A stretch of 39,162 nucleotides of DNA from Pleurocapsales cyanobacterium LEGE 06147. Its GTDB lineage: Bacteria > Cyanobacteriota > Cyanobacteriia > Cyanobacteriales > Xenococcaceae. Below are positions 18,301-29,175 of the stretch, piece by piece. The notes below the pieces were generated by a model. It searched no databases. It was not told the origin of the DNA and saw only the letters and a program-made list of their open reading frames with translations. The stretch lies in the NCBI GenBank assembly GCA_015207585.1, contig JADEWQ010000050.1, forward strand, positions 1 to 39,162, read 5' to 3'. Within the stretch, counting starts at the first letter, position 1. The number at the start of each line of letters is the position of its first letter. Made by a program: the position numbers and the translations under genes.

Positions 18301-19365
18301 CGTACCGCTAAAGTCTGCTTTTATCTGTCGTGCTACTTCCCCAGTAAAAACACCACCGGTGTGAAAAGTACGCATGGTAAGCTGGGTACCTGGTTCACCA
18401 ATGGATTGAGCAGCAATGATTCCCACTGCTTCACCCATATCTACCATACTGCCGTGAGCCAGACTCCAACCATAGCAGTGCTGACAAACCGAGCGAGCTG
18501 CTTCGCAGGTGAGGGGAGAGCGTACCATGACCTCCTCAACCCGTTCGCCAATTATCTGGGCTAACTCCTGGTCGATATCTTGATTGCGCCGTGCAATGAT
18601 TTCTCCCGTTTCCGGATCTACTACATCCCTTGCCAATACTCGTCCTAGCAAGCGATCGGATAGGGGAATAAGGGTGCGATCGCCATCTTTCATTGCCCGT
18701 GCAGTAATACATCTTTGGGTACCGCAGTCAACTTCCCGTACGATTACGTCTTGAGATACGTCCACCAAACGACGAGTTAGATAACCAGAGTCTGCCGTTC
18801 GTAAGGCAGTGTCCACCAGTCCTTTTCTCGCGCCATAAGAAGAGATAATATACTCTGTAACCGTTAAGCCCTCACGAAAATTGGTTTTAATGGGCAAGTC
18901 GATGATTTCCCCTTGAGGATCTGCCATCAACCCGCGCATTCCCACCAACTGACGCACCTGGGACAAATTTCCCCGCGCACCACTAAATGCCATCATGTAG
19001 ACTGAGTTAAGCGGATCAGTAGCTTCAAAATTACGCACTACTTCATCTTTAAGACTTTCTGAGGTGCTATTCCAGGTGTCGATTACTTTTTGAAACCTTT
19101 CTACTTCAGTAATTTCTCCCCGAGCATACCGTTGCTCGGTTTGTTTAATTTCAGCTTCTGCCGCTTCGAGCATTTGCCGTTTGACCGGCGGAACTTGAAG
19201 ATCGTCGACACTAATGGAAACTCCTGCTCTAGTAGCATAACGAAATCCCATTTCTTTTAATTCATCTGCCATGGTTGCGCAGCGAGCAGAACCATGATTC
19301 GTGAAAGCCCAAGCCATAAGCTTTTTTAGAAGACTTTTATCAACAACTCGATTATAAAATTTCAT
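15337..19365 (-). CDS. rpoC2: DNA-directed RNA polymerase subunit beta' C-terminal part (beta'')
   Basis: The second half of the split cyanobacterial beta' subunit, 1342 residues. Structural zinc ligands C214, C287, C294 and C297 are present. The bridge-helix/trigger-loop region around [19 protein letters not shown] is intact near 320-340, and the C-terminal conserved segment [20 protein letters not shown] is present. Between them lies the very large insertion (about 350-1000) that characterises cyanobacterial and plastid beta''. The acidic tail ([12 protein letters not shown]) is usual. ATG 19365 has an AAGGA Shine-Dalgarno sequence. It is the last gene of the rpsT-tatD-rpoB-rpoC1-rpoC2 cluster, 85 bases behind rpoC1. 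The split is lineage-typical, not a frameshift. Confidence 0.98.
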   Translation of the reverse strand: MKFYNRVVDKSLLKKLMAWAFTNHGSARCATMADELKEMGFRYATRAGVSISVDDLQVPPVKRQMLEAAEAEIKQTEQRYARGEITEVERFQKVIDTWNSTSESLKDEVVRNFEATDPLNSVYMMAFSGARGNLSQVRQLVGMRGLMADPQGEIIDLPIKTNFREGLTVTEYIISSYGARKGLVDTALRTADSGYLTRRLVDVSQDVIVREVDCGTQRCITARAMKDGDRTLIPLSDRLLGRVLARDVVDPETGEIIARRNQDIDQELAQIIGERVEEVMVRSPLTCEAARSVCQHCYGWSLAHGSMVDMGEAVGIIAAQSIGEPGTQLTMRTFHTGGVFTGEVARQIKADFSGTVKFAKGLITRRVRTRHGDEREQVEVAGELILVPAKGEKNKSESIAYPLTVGSIVHVADKKQVEAGQLLAEVAFAKVQRSTEKAAKDVASDLAGEVLFADLIPEEKKDRQGNTTRTAQRAGLLWVLSGEVYNLLPGAEPVVQNGDTVEAGSILAQTKLVSANGGVVRMTPGSREVEVITASVLLDQAKVRVESDGGREQYIIYTADDQRFLLKTTPGTKVQNHQVVAELIDDRYRTETGGIIRYAGVDIAKGSRKQGYEVSQGGTLLWIPEESHEVNKDISLLLVEDGQYVEAGTEVVKDIFCQSAGVAEVIQKNDILREIIIKPGEIHLLDEINPDLHEQLLQPGTEVVPGVTIQELKYAEIVDTTEGPALLLRPVHEYHVSDEPAAPSQVSINQEDGRQIELRSVQRLFYKDGERVKSVDGVSLLSTQLVLEINTGDEIDTASNLSADIELKVDEEDPEVQRLQMVILESLVLRRDTDADPHSGTIQTRVLVQDGQEISKGAVIARTEIKSKEKGEVRGIREGGEAIRRVLMVRDSDRVTYNLDLAKSELQCREGDLLVAGTQLAPGVSLTESGQVVKLIEQQGNKTTLVLRLARPYRVSAGAILHIDDGDLVQRGDNLVLLVFERAKTGDIIQGLPRIEELLEARKPKEACVLSRRPGVCQVIYEEDETVDIKIVEDDGVVSDYPIGPGQNAFVTDGQRVNPGEPLTDGPANPHEILEIFFNYYLEEKGCYEASLIGLQQAQNFLVTQVQSVYQSQGIDISDKHIEVIVRQMTSKVRVDDGGDTTMLPGELVELRQIEQVNEAMSITGGAPAKYTPVLLGITKASLNTDSFISAASFQETTRVLTEAAIEGKSDWLRGLKENVIIGRLIPAGTGFSTHEEMLSGRNDLDHPSLRDNFRGGSAYGYGNDNYEGFRMGEEGLLDLESHPRRPYTDLSEDENVILDDHTARAYTSGVDSVFTGSDRSFDLAEDFLFEEEQEEEEENFD

Positions 19366-19450
19366 CTTGGTCCTTTATTATTTGCCTGCCTTATTAATTT
19401 GGAGAAGAAAAGAGAATGAGAATTAGCAATCCTCATTCCGTTAACCGAAC

Positions 19451-21415
<1,965 letters not shown>

Positions 21416-21449
21416 TCATCCCTCTTTTTTTTTTAAGCACTCAACATGT

Positions 21450-24400
21450 TTACACTTCTTCCTCTTGTAAGTCTTCGCGAGTTAAAGACTCGTAGGTCGG
21501 TCTGTTAGGAGTGCGCCGAGAAGTATCGGCCATTAAATCCACTTCTGCATCGCGACTGCTACCGTCCTCTGCTGTTTCTACTTTGTGAACCGCGATGTCG
21601 AGTCCCAATGATTGTAGCTCTCGCATCAGTACCTTAAATGATTCTGGAGTACCCGGACGCGGGATGGGTTTACCTTTAACGATGGCGTTGAGAGCTTCGT
21701 TCCGTCCCTGCATGTCGTCGGATTTGACAGTTAATAGTTCTTGCAGAGTATAGGCAGCTCCGTAAGCTTCCAAAGCCCATACTTCCATTTCGCCAAATCG
21801 CTGTCCTCCTTGTTGAGCTTTACCACCGAGGGGTTGTTGTGTCACCAAAGAGTAAGGACCAGTAGAACGAGCGTGGATTTTGTCATCTACTAGGTGAACT
21901 AGCTTGAGCATGTAGGCTTTACCGACTGCAATAGGACGGTCAAAAGGTTCCCCCGAACGGCCGTCAAATAATTGAATTTTCCCTGGATTAGCCGGGTCGA
22001 ACACCCAATTTTTCTTTGGTTTTTGCGCTGCTTCTTTAATTTTGCCATGTACGATTTCTCTAGAAGCTTCTTTGCCGTACATCTCATCAAAAGGAGTAAC
22101 CTTAAAGCGTGCGCCCAAATGTTCTCCCGCCCAGCCAAGCAGGCATTCAAATACTTGACCTACGTTCATCCGTGAAGGTACGCCCAAGGGATTGAGGACG
22201 ATATCTACTGGGGTACCATCGGGTAGGTAAGGCATGTCTTCGATGGGAAGAATCCGGGAGATAATCCCTTTGTTTCCATGTCTTCCTGCCATTTTGTCCC
22301 CTACCTGAATCTTGCGTTTCTGGGCAACGTAGACCCGCACTACCATATTGGCTCCAGGAGGTAGTTCGTCTCCTTGCTCTCTGGTAAAGACCCGCACGTC
22401 TACTACTCTGCCTTTTTCCCCGTTAGGAACCCGCAGCGAATTATCCCGTACATCTCTGGCTTTTTCTCCAAAGATTGCCCGCAGTAGTTTTTCTTCTGGC
22501 GGTTGGTCGGATTCTCCTTTAGGAGTGACTTTACCCACAAGGATATCGCCTGCTTCTACCCAAGCACCAACGTGAATAATTCCTCTCTCATCTAGATTTC
22601 TCAAGGCATCTTCGCCTACATTAGGAATTTCGCGGGTAATTTCTTCTGGTCCTAGTTTGGTTTGGCGAGCTTCAATCTCGTATTTTTCGACGTGAATACT
22701 AGTGTAAACGTCATCGTAAACTAGCCGCTCGCTAATCAGAATTGCATCTTCGTAGTTATAGCCTTCCCAGGGCATGTAGGCAACAAGAATATTTTGCCCC
22801 AAAGCCAGTTCTCCTCCTTCGGTAGAAGAGCCATCGGCTAAAACTTGACCCGGTACTACTTCTTCTCCAACGTAAACTAAAGGTCTTTGATTGAGACAAG
22901 TGTCTTGGTTAGAGCGTTGATATTTTTGGATCTTGTATTCTATTTCCGTGCCAGAAACTGGTGCGTGAAGATCGCTATTTGGTTCGCTCACGCGCACTTT
23001 GACTACTGTGGCGTCGACATAAGTAACGATTCCGTGGGTACGGGAAACGACTACCATTCCCGAGTCTCTAGCTGCTTGAGCTTCTAATCCGGTACCTACC
23101 AGCGGACGCTCGGGTCGCAGCAAGGGAACTGCTTGTCGCTGCATGTTAGACCCCATCAAGGCGCGGTTGGCATCGTCATGTTCGAGAAAGGGAATTAAAC
23201 TGGTAGCGACAGAGACAATTTGTACGGGAGAGATAGCAACGTAATCTACTTCTTCGGGAGAACAAGTAGAAAATTCCTGACGATAGCGAATGGGTACGGT
23301 CTCTCCCAAAATATTGCCGTTTTCATCTGTAGGTACATCTCCCGGAGCTACCCGCAGGTCATCTTCTTCGTCAGCGGTCAGATACACCGGTTCGCGATCG
23401 CGCATTACTCTGCCACTTTCGACTGGATAGTAAGGAGTAGCAATAAAACCGAATTCATTCACCCGAGCGTAGGTAGCCAAGGAACCAATCAATCCTGCAT
23501 TGGGTCCTTCTGGCGTTTCTACCGGACAGATACGACCGTAGTGGGAAGGGTGAATGTCCCGTACGGCAAAGCCCGCCCTTTCCCGAGTCAATCCCCCCGG
23601 ACCAAGAGCCGAAAGTCTACGTTTGTGAGTCAATTCCGCTAAGGGATTGGTTTGATCCATAAATTGGGAAAGTTGGGAAGAGCCAAAAAATTCTTTAATT
23701 GCCGCTACTAAAGGTTTTGGATTTACCAAAGCTGCCGGAGTCAAGGTTTCGGCTTCACTGACGGTCATACGCTCTTTAATAATTCGCTCGAGGCGATTTA
23801 ACCCTACCCTGACTTGGTTTTGCAGCAGCTCGCCGACGGAGCGCACGCGACGGTTGCCCAAGTGATCGATGTCGTCGGTGCTACCGCTATCAAATTCAAT
23901 ATTAATCAGGTAATCAATCGCTGCCAAAATGTCCGTCGGCGTGAGAGTGCGTACCGTATCCGGTACATTGAGACGCAATTTTTTATTTAGTTTATAGCGA
24001 CCGACTCTGCCCAGATCGTAGCGTTTGGGATCGAAGAAGCGAGATTCGAGCAACTGTTGTCCTCCGTTAACAGTAGGAGGTTCGCCGGGACGCAGTTTAC
24101 GGTATAGTTCCAGCAAGGATTCTTCTTCGCTGGGATTGCCTTCTTTGTCTAGGGTTTTTTGGTAAAAATCGGGGTGACGCAGCCCATCAAAAATTTCATT
24201 GTCTGTCAGTCCAATGGCTTTAAGGAGAACTTGAGCAGACAGTTTGCGGGTTTTGTCAATCCTTACCCAAACTAAACCATTTTTGTCGGTTTCAAATTTG
24301 AGCCAAGCTCCACGGTTGGGTATGAGCGAGGCAGAGTAGGTACGGCGACCATTTTTGTCCGCTTCTGCCTTGTAGTATACGCCAGGAGAGCGAACAATTT

Positions 24401-24764
24401 GGTTGACAATGACTCTTTCTGCGCCATTGATAATAAATGTTCCTCGGTCAGTCATCAAGGGAAGATCGCCAATAAACACTTCCATTTCTTTGATAACACC
24501 GGTTTCTTTGTTGATCAGACGTGTAGGGACATACATCTGGACGTTATAAGTGCTGTCCCGACTTTTAGCTTCTGCAACTGTATATTTTGGTTCTTTTAGT
24601 TTGTAGTTTTCGCCAATAAAATGCAGCTCGAATTTGCCTGTATAGTCAGTGATGGGCGAGAAACTATTTAGTTCTTCGATCAACCCTTCTTCAAGAAACC
24701 AACGAAAGCTAGAACGTTGAATTTCGATCAAGTCTGGTAGCAAATTGTAAGATAGATTAGTCAT
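21450..24764 (-). CDS. rpoB: DNA-directed RNA polymerase subunit beta
   Basis: Catalytic beta subunit, 1104 residues, normal for cyanobacteria, which lack the large enterobacterial insertions. Visible conserved blocks are the rifampicin-pocket region ([26 protein letters not shown]), [20 protein letters not shown], the nucleotide-contacting [10 protein letters not shown] motif, and the C-terminal [24 protein letters not shown] 24764 gives [16 protein letters not shown], the usual cyanobacterial start. The 244 bases upstream separate it from tatD and could hold an internal promoter. It is followed by rpoC1 and rpoC2. Confidence 0.98.
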   Translation of the reverse strand: MTNLSYNLLPDLIEIQRSSFRWFLEEGLIEELNSFSPITDYTGKFELHFIGENYKLKEPKYTVAEAKSRDSTYNVQMYVPTRLINKETGVIKEMEVFIGDLPLMTDRGTFIINGAERVIVNQIVRSPGVYYKAEADKNGRRTYSASLIPNRGAWLKFETDKNGLVWVRIDKTRKLSAQVLLKAIGLTDNEIFDGLRHPDFYQKTLDKEGNPSEEESLLELYRKLRPGEPPTVNGGQQLLESRFFDPKRYDLGRVGRYKLNKKLRLNVPDTVRTLTPTDILAAIDYLINIEFDSGSTDDIDHLGNRRVRSVGELLQNQVRVGLNRLERIIKERMTVSEAETLTPAALVNPKPLVAAIKEFFGSSQLSQFMDQTNPLAELTHKRRLSALGPGGLTRERAGFAVRDIHPSHYGRICPVETPEGPNAGLIGSLATYARVNEFGFIATPYYPVESGRVMRDREPVYLTADEEDDLRVAPGDVPTDENGNILGETVPIRYRQEFSTCSPEEVDYVAISPVQIVSVATSLIPFLEHDDANRALMGSNMQRQAVPLLRPERPLVGTGLEAQAARDSGMVVVSRTHGIVTYVDATVVKVRVSEPNSDLHAPVSGTEIEYKIQKYQRSNQDTCLNQRPLVYVGEEVVPGQVLADGSSTEGGELALGQNILVAYMPWEGYNYEDAILISERLVYDDVYTSIHVEKYEIEARQTKLGPEEITREIPNVGEDALRNLDERGIIHVGAWVEAGDILVGKVTPKGESDQPPEEKLLRAIFGEKARDVRDNSLRVPNGEKGRVVDVRVFTREQGDELPPGANMVVRVYVAQKRKIQVGDKMAGRHGNKGIISRILPIEDMPYLPDGTPVDIVLNPLGVPSRMNVGQVFECLLGWAGEHLGARFKVTPFDEMYGKEASREIVHGKIKEAAQKPKKNWVFDPANPGKIQLFDGRSGEPFDRPIAVGKAYMLKLVHLVDDKIHARSTGPYSLVTQQPLGGKAQQGGQRFGEMEVWALEAYGAAYTLQELLTVKSDDMQGRNEALNAIVKGKPIPRPGTPESFKVLMRELQSLGLDIAVHKVETAEDGSSRDAEVDLMADTSRRTPNRPTYESLTREDLQEEEV

Positions 24765-25008
24765 GAGGGTATCTAGTTATTGGCACTGGTGCAAGTAAAT
24801 TTCCTAGCTGGCTCGGGCGGGCTAGGGGAAAGATCGTTATTGTTATAGTGTCAGTCGGATAACACTGTAAAATTTGATTATTTTATATTTTGAATACAAG
24901 CATGGATATTTAATGTCTACTTTTTAACCGAGTTAGTTTACTAGGAAAAAATGCTTTCACAAACCATAACCCTTCTTTACCTTGTTTTTTCTTGACGACT
25001 ATCACACC

Positions 25009-25815
25009 CTAACTAACATGGGGCACCGCATTAGCAGTTAGTTGAATACCAAAAAGACGACAGGCATTAGCCGTTGTCTGTCGAGCTAAATCCTCCAAAG
25101 AAATATGGCGTAAACTCGCCATGTACTCTGCTACATAACGGACATAGGCTGGTTCATTAGTTTTGCCTCGTTGGGGAACGGGAGCTAAAAAGGGACAGTC
25201 GGTTTCAATCAACAAGCGATCGCTTGGCACGATTTTGGCTGAGTTTTGAACTTGTCGAGCATTTTTGAAAGTGACTATGCCGCTAAAGCTAATGTAAAAG
25301 CCGAGGTCTAAAAACCATTGAGTTTCTTCGACATTTCCTCCCCAACAGTGCATTACACCTTTTACCTCTCCATCTGTTCGCCAAAAGTCTTCTATTATTT
25401 CTTTGATGCTGGCGGCAGCCTCGCGGCAGTGGATAATTACTGGTTTATCTAGGTGCTTGGCAATCTGTAATTGCTTCTGTAGGACTAACTTCTGCTCTTT
25501 GTAGTTATTAGCTTTATAAAAATCTAACCCCGTTTCACCTATAGCCACTACACGCTTGTCAGAGCTTGCTAAGGCGAGAATTTGGTCTGCAGTACTATCC
25601 GTCCATTTATGGGCATCCAAAGGATGCAAGCCTACTGCAAATGACAATTCAGGGAAACGATCCGCTAGGGATTGGATTCCCTGAAATTCTGCTGGCTCTA
25701 CACATGAATGGACTAAGTGAACTACACCCGCTTCCTGCCAACGTTGCCGCAATAAGCTTAACTCCCCCTGAAATACATCAAAGTTGATGTGAACATGGGT
25801 ATCGATTAACTGCAT
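25009..25815 (-). CDS. tatD: TatD-family metal-dependent deoxyribonuclease
   Basis: A TIM-barrel metallohydrolase of 268 residues. Members act as 3'-5' DNA/RNA exonucleases or D-aminoacyl-tRNA-type hydrolases. Metal-binding motifs are present: DTHVHI (H7, H9), [10 protein letters not shown] (E94), IIHCREA, HCWGG and [12 protein letters not shown] 25815 ([10 protein letters not shown]) is chosen over a TTG 54 bases further upstream because it matches the family start. It lies between rpsT and rpoB on the same strand, the order I recall for many cyanobacterial genomes. Confidence 0.93.
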   Translation of the reverse strand: MQLIDTHVHINFDVFQGELSLLRQRWQEAGVVHLVHSCVEPAEFQGIQSLADRFPELSFAVGLHPLDAHKWTDSTADQILALASSDKRVVAIGETGLDFYKANNYKEQKLVLQKQLQIAKHLDKPVIIHCREAAASIKEIIEDFWRTDGEVKGVMHCWGGNVEETQWFLDLGFYISFSGIVTFKNARQVQNSAKIVPSDRLLIETDCPFLAPVPQRGKTNEPAYVRYVAEYMASLRHISLEDLARQTTANACRLFGIQLTANAVPHVS

Positions 25816-25924
25816 TTGCCTAGTGTGTTGCCTGTTATCTATTTTTTTGTGGATTGTCAATTGGGGCAACGGTTATTCAAATTGGTCTTAACTATAGATT
25901 CATTGCCATAACAGTAGCTAGTTC

Positions 25925-26218
25925 TTAAGAAGCTGCTGTCACTTTTTGCAGAACCTGAGCCAGACGGGCTTTTTTACGCGCGCCATTGTTGCGATGCAAT
26001 ACTCTTCGTTTGACTGCTTTGTCGATTTTACTATACGCTGCAGACATAGCTTGCTCAATTTGTTCCATTTTTTCTGGAGTAGGGTCAGCTGTATAGCTAT
26101 CTACTGCACTAAAGTATTTTTTCATCAGCGTCTTGACTGCCGACTTATATGCCTTATTGCGGAGTCGGTTGCGCTCTGTTATGTTAATTCGCTTAATTGC
26201 TGATTTCGTATTAGCCAC
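25925..26218 (-). CDS. rpsT: 30S ribosomal protein S20
   Basis: A 97-residue, lysine-rich helical ribosomal protein that binds 16S rRNA. The sequence [21 protein letters not shown] (1-21), the repeated AVKTLMKKY-type helix and [18 protein letters not shown] are typical. It uses a GTG start (complement of 26216-26218). It is the first gene of the polymerase cluster, 109 bases before tatD. Confidence 0.97.
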   Translation of the reverse strand: MANTKSAIKRINITERNRLRNKAYKSAVKTLMKKYFSAVDSYTADPTPEKMEQIEQAMSAAYSKIDKAVKRRVLHRNNGARKKARLAQVLQKVTAAS

Positions 26219-26330
26219 AGTATTTCTTAAGAAAAAGTTTCTTGGTTATACTTAAATAGACTCAGAAAGTTAATCATAACAATTTTTTGCTGCTATAGTC
26301 AACGCAAAAACGTTAAACTAGCAGCACATT

Positions 26331-26344
26331 TATACTACAGTATA
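26331..26344. promoter_or_regulatory. Small palindrome in the rpsT/hisD divergent region
   Basis: TATACTACAGTATA is a perfect inverted repeat (6-base arms) about 110 bases upstream of the rpsT start. It could be an operator, or the overlap of -10 boxes for the two directions. Confidence 0.3.
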
Positions 26345-26429
26345 GAATACTCTTGCGATTAATGTGTTCTCAATTGCACGACGAGTTTTAAATCCAGGTT
26401 AAGCTAAAAGTATGGTGAGTCTTAGTATC

Positions 26430-26720
26430 CGCGATCTATTCAGTCGACGGTACACCAATAATAATAGATGGTGTTCCAAAGAGGCGGTGCCCGCTCGGTT
26501 GCTGAACTTGACCCGTTCACTCGAACTGGCTTGTTTAGCTGACTCAAAGTCAAGTCGGGAACGCTACGAACAGCAGTTCGCCAGCCCGACTGCATTCGGT
26601 GCCGCTTACGCCAAACGAAGCGATGCCTTAGACTATGCGGGGGCATTCCGCCTCGTTGATAGAAGAACGCCGTTTGCATTGACCGCTCAAGGGCGGCTAT
26701 CTGTTGACGGAAATCGCCGA
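26430..26720. repeat. GC-rich, palindrome-laden block upstream of hisD
   Basis: About 290 bases clearly richer in G and C than the flanking DNA. Seen inside: GCGG-TG-CCCGC (about 26485-26495); AGTCGGG (26553-26559) pairing with CCCGACT (26585-26591) and enclosing CGAAC-AGCA-GTTCG (26567-26580); ATGCC/GGCAT in 26625-26650; CCGC/GCGG near 26682-26693. A 111-codon frame (26412-26747, +) crosses it but has no recognisable motif and an odd, Arg/Ser/Ala-rich composition. Most likely it is a cluster of interspersed palindromic repeats or a structured RNA. It does not resemble RNase P RNA, tmRNA, 6S or SRP RNA as I know them. Confidence 0.5.
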
Positions 26721-26753
26721 CCTAGCTCACATTGGGTAGTAGCTTGAATGGAT

Positions 26754-26766
26754 ATGGGGACCCCAT
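26754..26766 (+). promoter_or_regulatory. Inverted repeat overlapping the hisD start codon
   Basis: ATGGGG-A-CCCCAT is a perfect 6-bp inverted repeat. The GGGGA is the only Shine-Dalgarno-like sequence, and the last two bases of the repeat are the first two of the start codon ATG (26765-26767). As RNA with a one-base centre it could pair only partly, but base pairing would hide the ribosome site. Confidence 0.35.
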
Positions 26767-28057
26767 GCTGCGAATAATCACTCAGCAGGCTGAGGCACGA
26801 ACAGAATTAAAACGCATCGGCGATCGCACTTACGACGATGATATGCGACCCCAAGAAGAGGTAGTAGGGGAAATCATCGCGACAGTAAAACAAAAGGGCG
26901 ATCGCGCATTACTAGACTATACCGAAAAATTCGATCGGCAAGTCCTAACTCAAGAAAAACTAAGGGTAAGCGGCTCGGAACTAGATGCTGCTTACCAACA
27001 AATATCTCAAGATTTGCTTCATGCAATCCAACTTGCCTGTCAAAAAATCGAGGCTTTTCATCGTCAACGAATTCCGCGCTCTTGGGTACAATTTGAAGAA
27101 GATGAAGTAGTGCTGGGTAAACGCTACACTCCGGTAGACCGAGCTGGATTGTATGTACCTGGAGGTAGGGGTGCTTATCCCAGTACGGTGTTGATGAATG
27201 CCATTCCTGCTAAAGTAGCTAAGGTGCCTCGCATCGTGATGGTAACTCCTCCAGGCGAAAACCTCAGGATTAACCCGGCTGTATTGGTTGCCGCCCAAGA
27301 AGCAGGTGTCGAGGAGATCTATAAAGTTGGTGGTGCGCAGGCGATCGCTGCTTTAGCTCACGGTACAGAAACTATCCCGAGAGTGGATGTTATTACTGGA
27401 CCGGGCAATATTTACGTTACCCTTGCCAAAAAAATGGTTTACGGTAGGGTGGGCATAGATTCTTTAGCGGGACCATCCGAGGTACTGGTAATCGCTGATG
27501 GAGAAGCAAATCCCGTTTATATAGCAGCAGATCTGTTGGCTCAAGCCGAACACGATCCCATGGCTGCAGCTATTTTGCTGACAACAAGCAACGCCCTAGC
27601 TCAAAAAGTACAACAAGAAGTAACCAAACAATTAGAAAATCATCCGCGCCGAGTACTGACGGAAAAAGCGATCGCTCACTATGGCTTGATTGTCGTGGTC
27701 GATTCTTTAGAAACAGCAGCAGAACTTTCTAATTTGTTTGCACCAGAACACTTGGAGTTAGAAGTAGCCGATCCTTGGGCGACCTTAGAATATATTCGCC
27801 ACGCAGGAGCCATTTTCTTGGGCAGTTCGACTCCAGAAGCAGTAGGAGATTACTTAGCCGGACCCAACCATACTTTACCAACTTCGGGGGCAGCTCGTTA
27901 TGCCTCTGCTTTAGGTGTGGAAACTTTTATGAAGCATTCGAGCATCATTCAGTATTCCCCGACAGCCTTGAAAAAGATGTCTAGTACTATTCAGATTTTG
28001 GCTCAAGCAGAGGGACTATCTTCTCATGCCGACTCGGTTAAGTTCAGAACGGAGTAA
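26765..28057 (+). CDS. hisD: Histidinol dehydrogenase
   Basis: A zinc and NAD enzyme for the last two oxidations of histidine biosynthesis, histidinol to histidine. It has 430 residues from ATG 26765. An in-frame TTG exists at 26732, but MLRIITQQAEA is the usual family start. Conserved blocks seen: RYTPVDRAGLYVPGGRGAYPS, VITGPGNIYVTLAKKMVYG, IDSLAGPSEVLVIADG, LLAQAEHDPMAAA (Gln/His zinc region) and GPNHTLPTSGAARYASALGV. It is a single gene, divergent from rpsT, with no other his gene nearby. Its upstream region is the GC-rich repeat block. Confidence 0.97.
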   Translation: MLRIITQQAEARTELKRIGDRTYDDDMRPQEEVVGEIIATVKQKGDRALLDYTEKFDRQVLTQEKLRVSGSELDAAYQQISQDLLHAIQLACQKIEAFHRQRIPRSWVQFEEDEVVLGKRYTPVDRAGLYVPGGRGAYPSTVLMNAIPAKVAKVPRIVMVTPPGENLRINPAVLVAAQEAGVEEIYKVGGAQAIAALAHGTETIPRVDVITGPGNIYVTLAKKMVYGRVGIDSLAGPSEVLVIADGEANPVYIAADLLAQAEHDPMAAAILLTTSNALAQKVQQEVTKQLENHPRRVLTEKAIAHYGLIVVVDSLETAAELSNLFAPEHLELEVADPWATLEYIRHAGAIFLGSSTPEAVGDYLAGPNHTLPTSGAARYASALGVETFMKHSSIIQYSPTALKKMSSTIQILAQAEGLSSHADSVKFRTE

Positions 28058-28058
28058 T

Positions 28059-28100
28059 CAGTTATCAGTCATCAGTTACCAGTTACCAGTTACCAGATTT
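28059..28100. repeat. Heptamer tandem array after hisD
   Basis: Six consecutive seven-base units: CAGTTAT (28059-28065), CAGTCAT, CAGTTAC three times (28073-28093), and CAGATTT (28094-28100). It begins immediately after the hisD stop codon. Confidence 0.85.
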
Positions 28101-28228
28101 ACCAGGTTTGTAAATTAGGTAATACTCTACCTAACACCTACATATCTAATAATACCTAATACTTGTTGAAGCTAATTCCTTATTTCTTGTTTCCACAGTA
28201 TTTTCCATGCCCAACGAGCAATTTCAAC

Positions 28229-29038
28229 ATGACATTAATTATCTTTACCGATCTAGATGGAACTCTGCTCAATCAGGAAGACTACGATTACACGCCTGCT
28301 TTAGCGATGCTGGCGCAATTAAAACAAAAGGGAATTCCAGTGATTCCCGTTACCAGCAAAACTAGAGCAGAAGTAGAAGGATTGCGGCAAGAAATCGGGC
28401 TAGAAGACCCTTTTATTGTAGAGAATGGCAGTGCAGTTTTTATACCTAAAGACGAGTACCGTTTCGTCGTTTCTCAAGAGAATCAAGAAGGTGACTACTA
28501 TTTAGAACTTCTTGGCTGTACTTATGCCAAAGCCAGAGAGGGGCTAAAAATAGTGGCAGAGGATTTGGGCGAAAGTCTACGGGGATTTGGCGATCTAAGC
28601 GCAATAGAAATTCAATCTCTTACCGGACTATCCTTAGAAGAGGTCAAACTGGCAAAAACGCGAGAATTTACAGAACCTTTTGTCACGCCCTCTCATATAC
28701 CAATGGAAAAAATTGAACAGACTGCCGCCAAATATAATTTTAGAGTATTGGTTGGCGATCGCTTTTCTCACTTGATCGGCAAAAGTGCCGGAAAAGGTCG
28801 AGCGGTAAGGTGGCTAATGGAAAATTACAAGTCAGCAACAGCAAAAAAAGTAGTTACGGTAGGTTTAGGCAATAGTCCCAACGACCTAGAAATGCTCGAA
28901 ACAGTAGATATACCAATTGTGATTGTTTCCAGCAAAGGAGTACATCCTGGTTTGACAGAAAAAGGCTGGCAAATTGCTCCTTCTCCAGGTTCTCAAGGAT
29001 GGGCGGAAGCAGTAGCGGATATCTGCGAACTAGTCTAA
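28229..29038 (+). CDS. HAD-IIB phosphatase, mannosyl-3-phosphoglycerate phosphatase-like
   Basis: A 269-residue cytoplasmic phosphatase of the Cof/MPGP branch of the HAD superfamily. The nucleophile motif is FTDLDGTLL (D8, D10). SKTRAEV follows near 43-49. The catalytic lysine region is GKSAGKG (184-190) and the metal-binding motif is GLGNSPND ending at D219. The family removes phosphate from mannosyl- or glucosyl-3-phosphoglycerate and is related to sucrose-phosphate phosphatase. ATG 28229 (MTLIIFTDLDGT) is chosen over an in-frame TTG 66 bases upstream. It converges on a sucrose-phosphate-synthase-like gene, so a compatible-solute role is plausible. The true substrate is not settled by sequence. 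Confidence 0.85.
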   Translation: MTLIIFTDLDGTLLNQEDYDYTPALAMLAQLKQKGIPVIPVTSKTRAEVEGLRQEIGLEDPFIVENGSAVFIPKDEYRFVVSQENQEGDYYLELLGCTYAKAREGLKIVAEDLGESLRGFGDLSAIEIQSLTGLSLEEVKLAKTREFTEPFVTPSHIPMEKIEQTAAKYNFRVLVGDRFSHLIGKSAGKGRAVRWLMENYKSATAKKVVTVGLGNSPNDLEMLETVDIPIVIVSSKGVHPGLTEKGWQIAPSPGSQGWAEAVADICELV

Positions 29039-29051
29039 ATTACAGTAGTCA

Positions 29052-29079
29052 TTTGTCCTTTGTACTAATGACTAATGAC
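29052..29079. repeat. Heptamer repeats shared with the kinase insert
   Basis: TTTGTCC, TTTGTAC, TAATGAC and TAATGAC follow one another. The TTTGTCC and AATGAC units recur inside the hybrid kinase gene at 33879-33936. Confidence 0.7.
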
Positions 29080-29091
29080 AAAGTAAACGAA

Positions 29092-29116
29092 ATCCTCCGC
29101 TGTTGTTGCGGAGGAT
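29092..29116. terminator. Hairpin between convergent genes
   Basis: ATCCTCCGC (29092-29100), loop TGTTGTT, GCGGAGGAT (29108-29116): a perfect 9-bp stem lying between two convergent stop codons. There is no real T-run on either side, so termination is inferred from position and stem strength. Confidence 0.6.
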
Positions 29117-29152
29117 GAGCTTAAAGGGTAGGGCTAATATCGATTAAAGATT

Positions 29153-29175
29153 AGCGAGCGCATTATGCGCTCGCT
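29153..29175 (-). terminator. 10-bp hairpin with the glycosyltransferase stop codon as its loop
   Basis: AGCGAGCGCA and TGCGCTCGCT form a perfect 10-bp stem around three bases (29163-29165), which on the minus strand are the TAA stop of the glycosyltransferase gene. Downstream on that strand comes AATCTTTAATCG, only weakly T-rich. Confidence 0.55.

Noticed and set aside
26412-26747. 111-residue protein-coding gene upstream of hisD
   Set aside because: No recognisable motif, unusual composition, and the frame coincides with a palindrome-rich block that is also open on the other strand, as GC-rich repeats often are.
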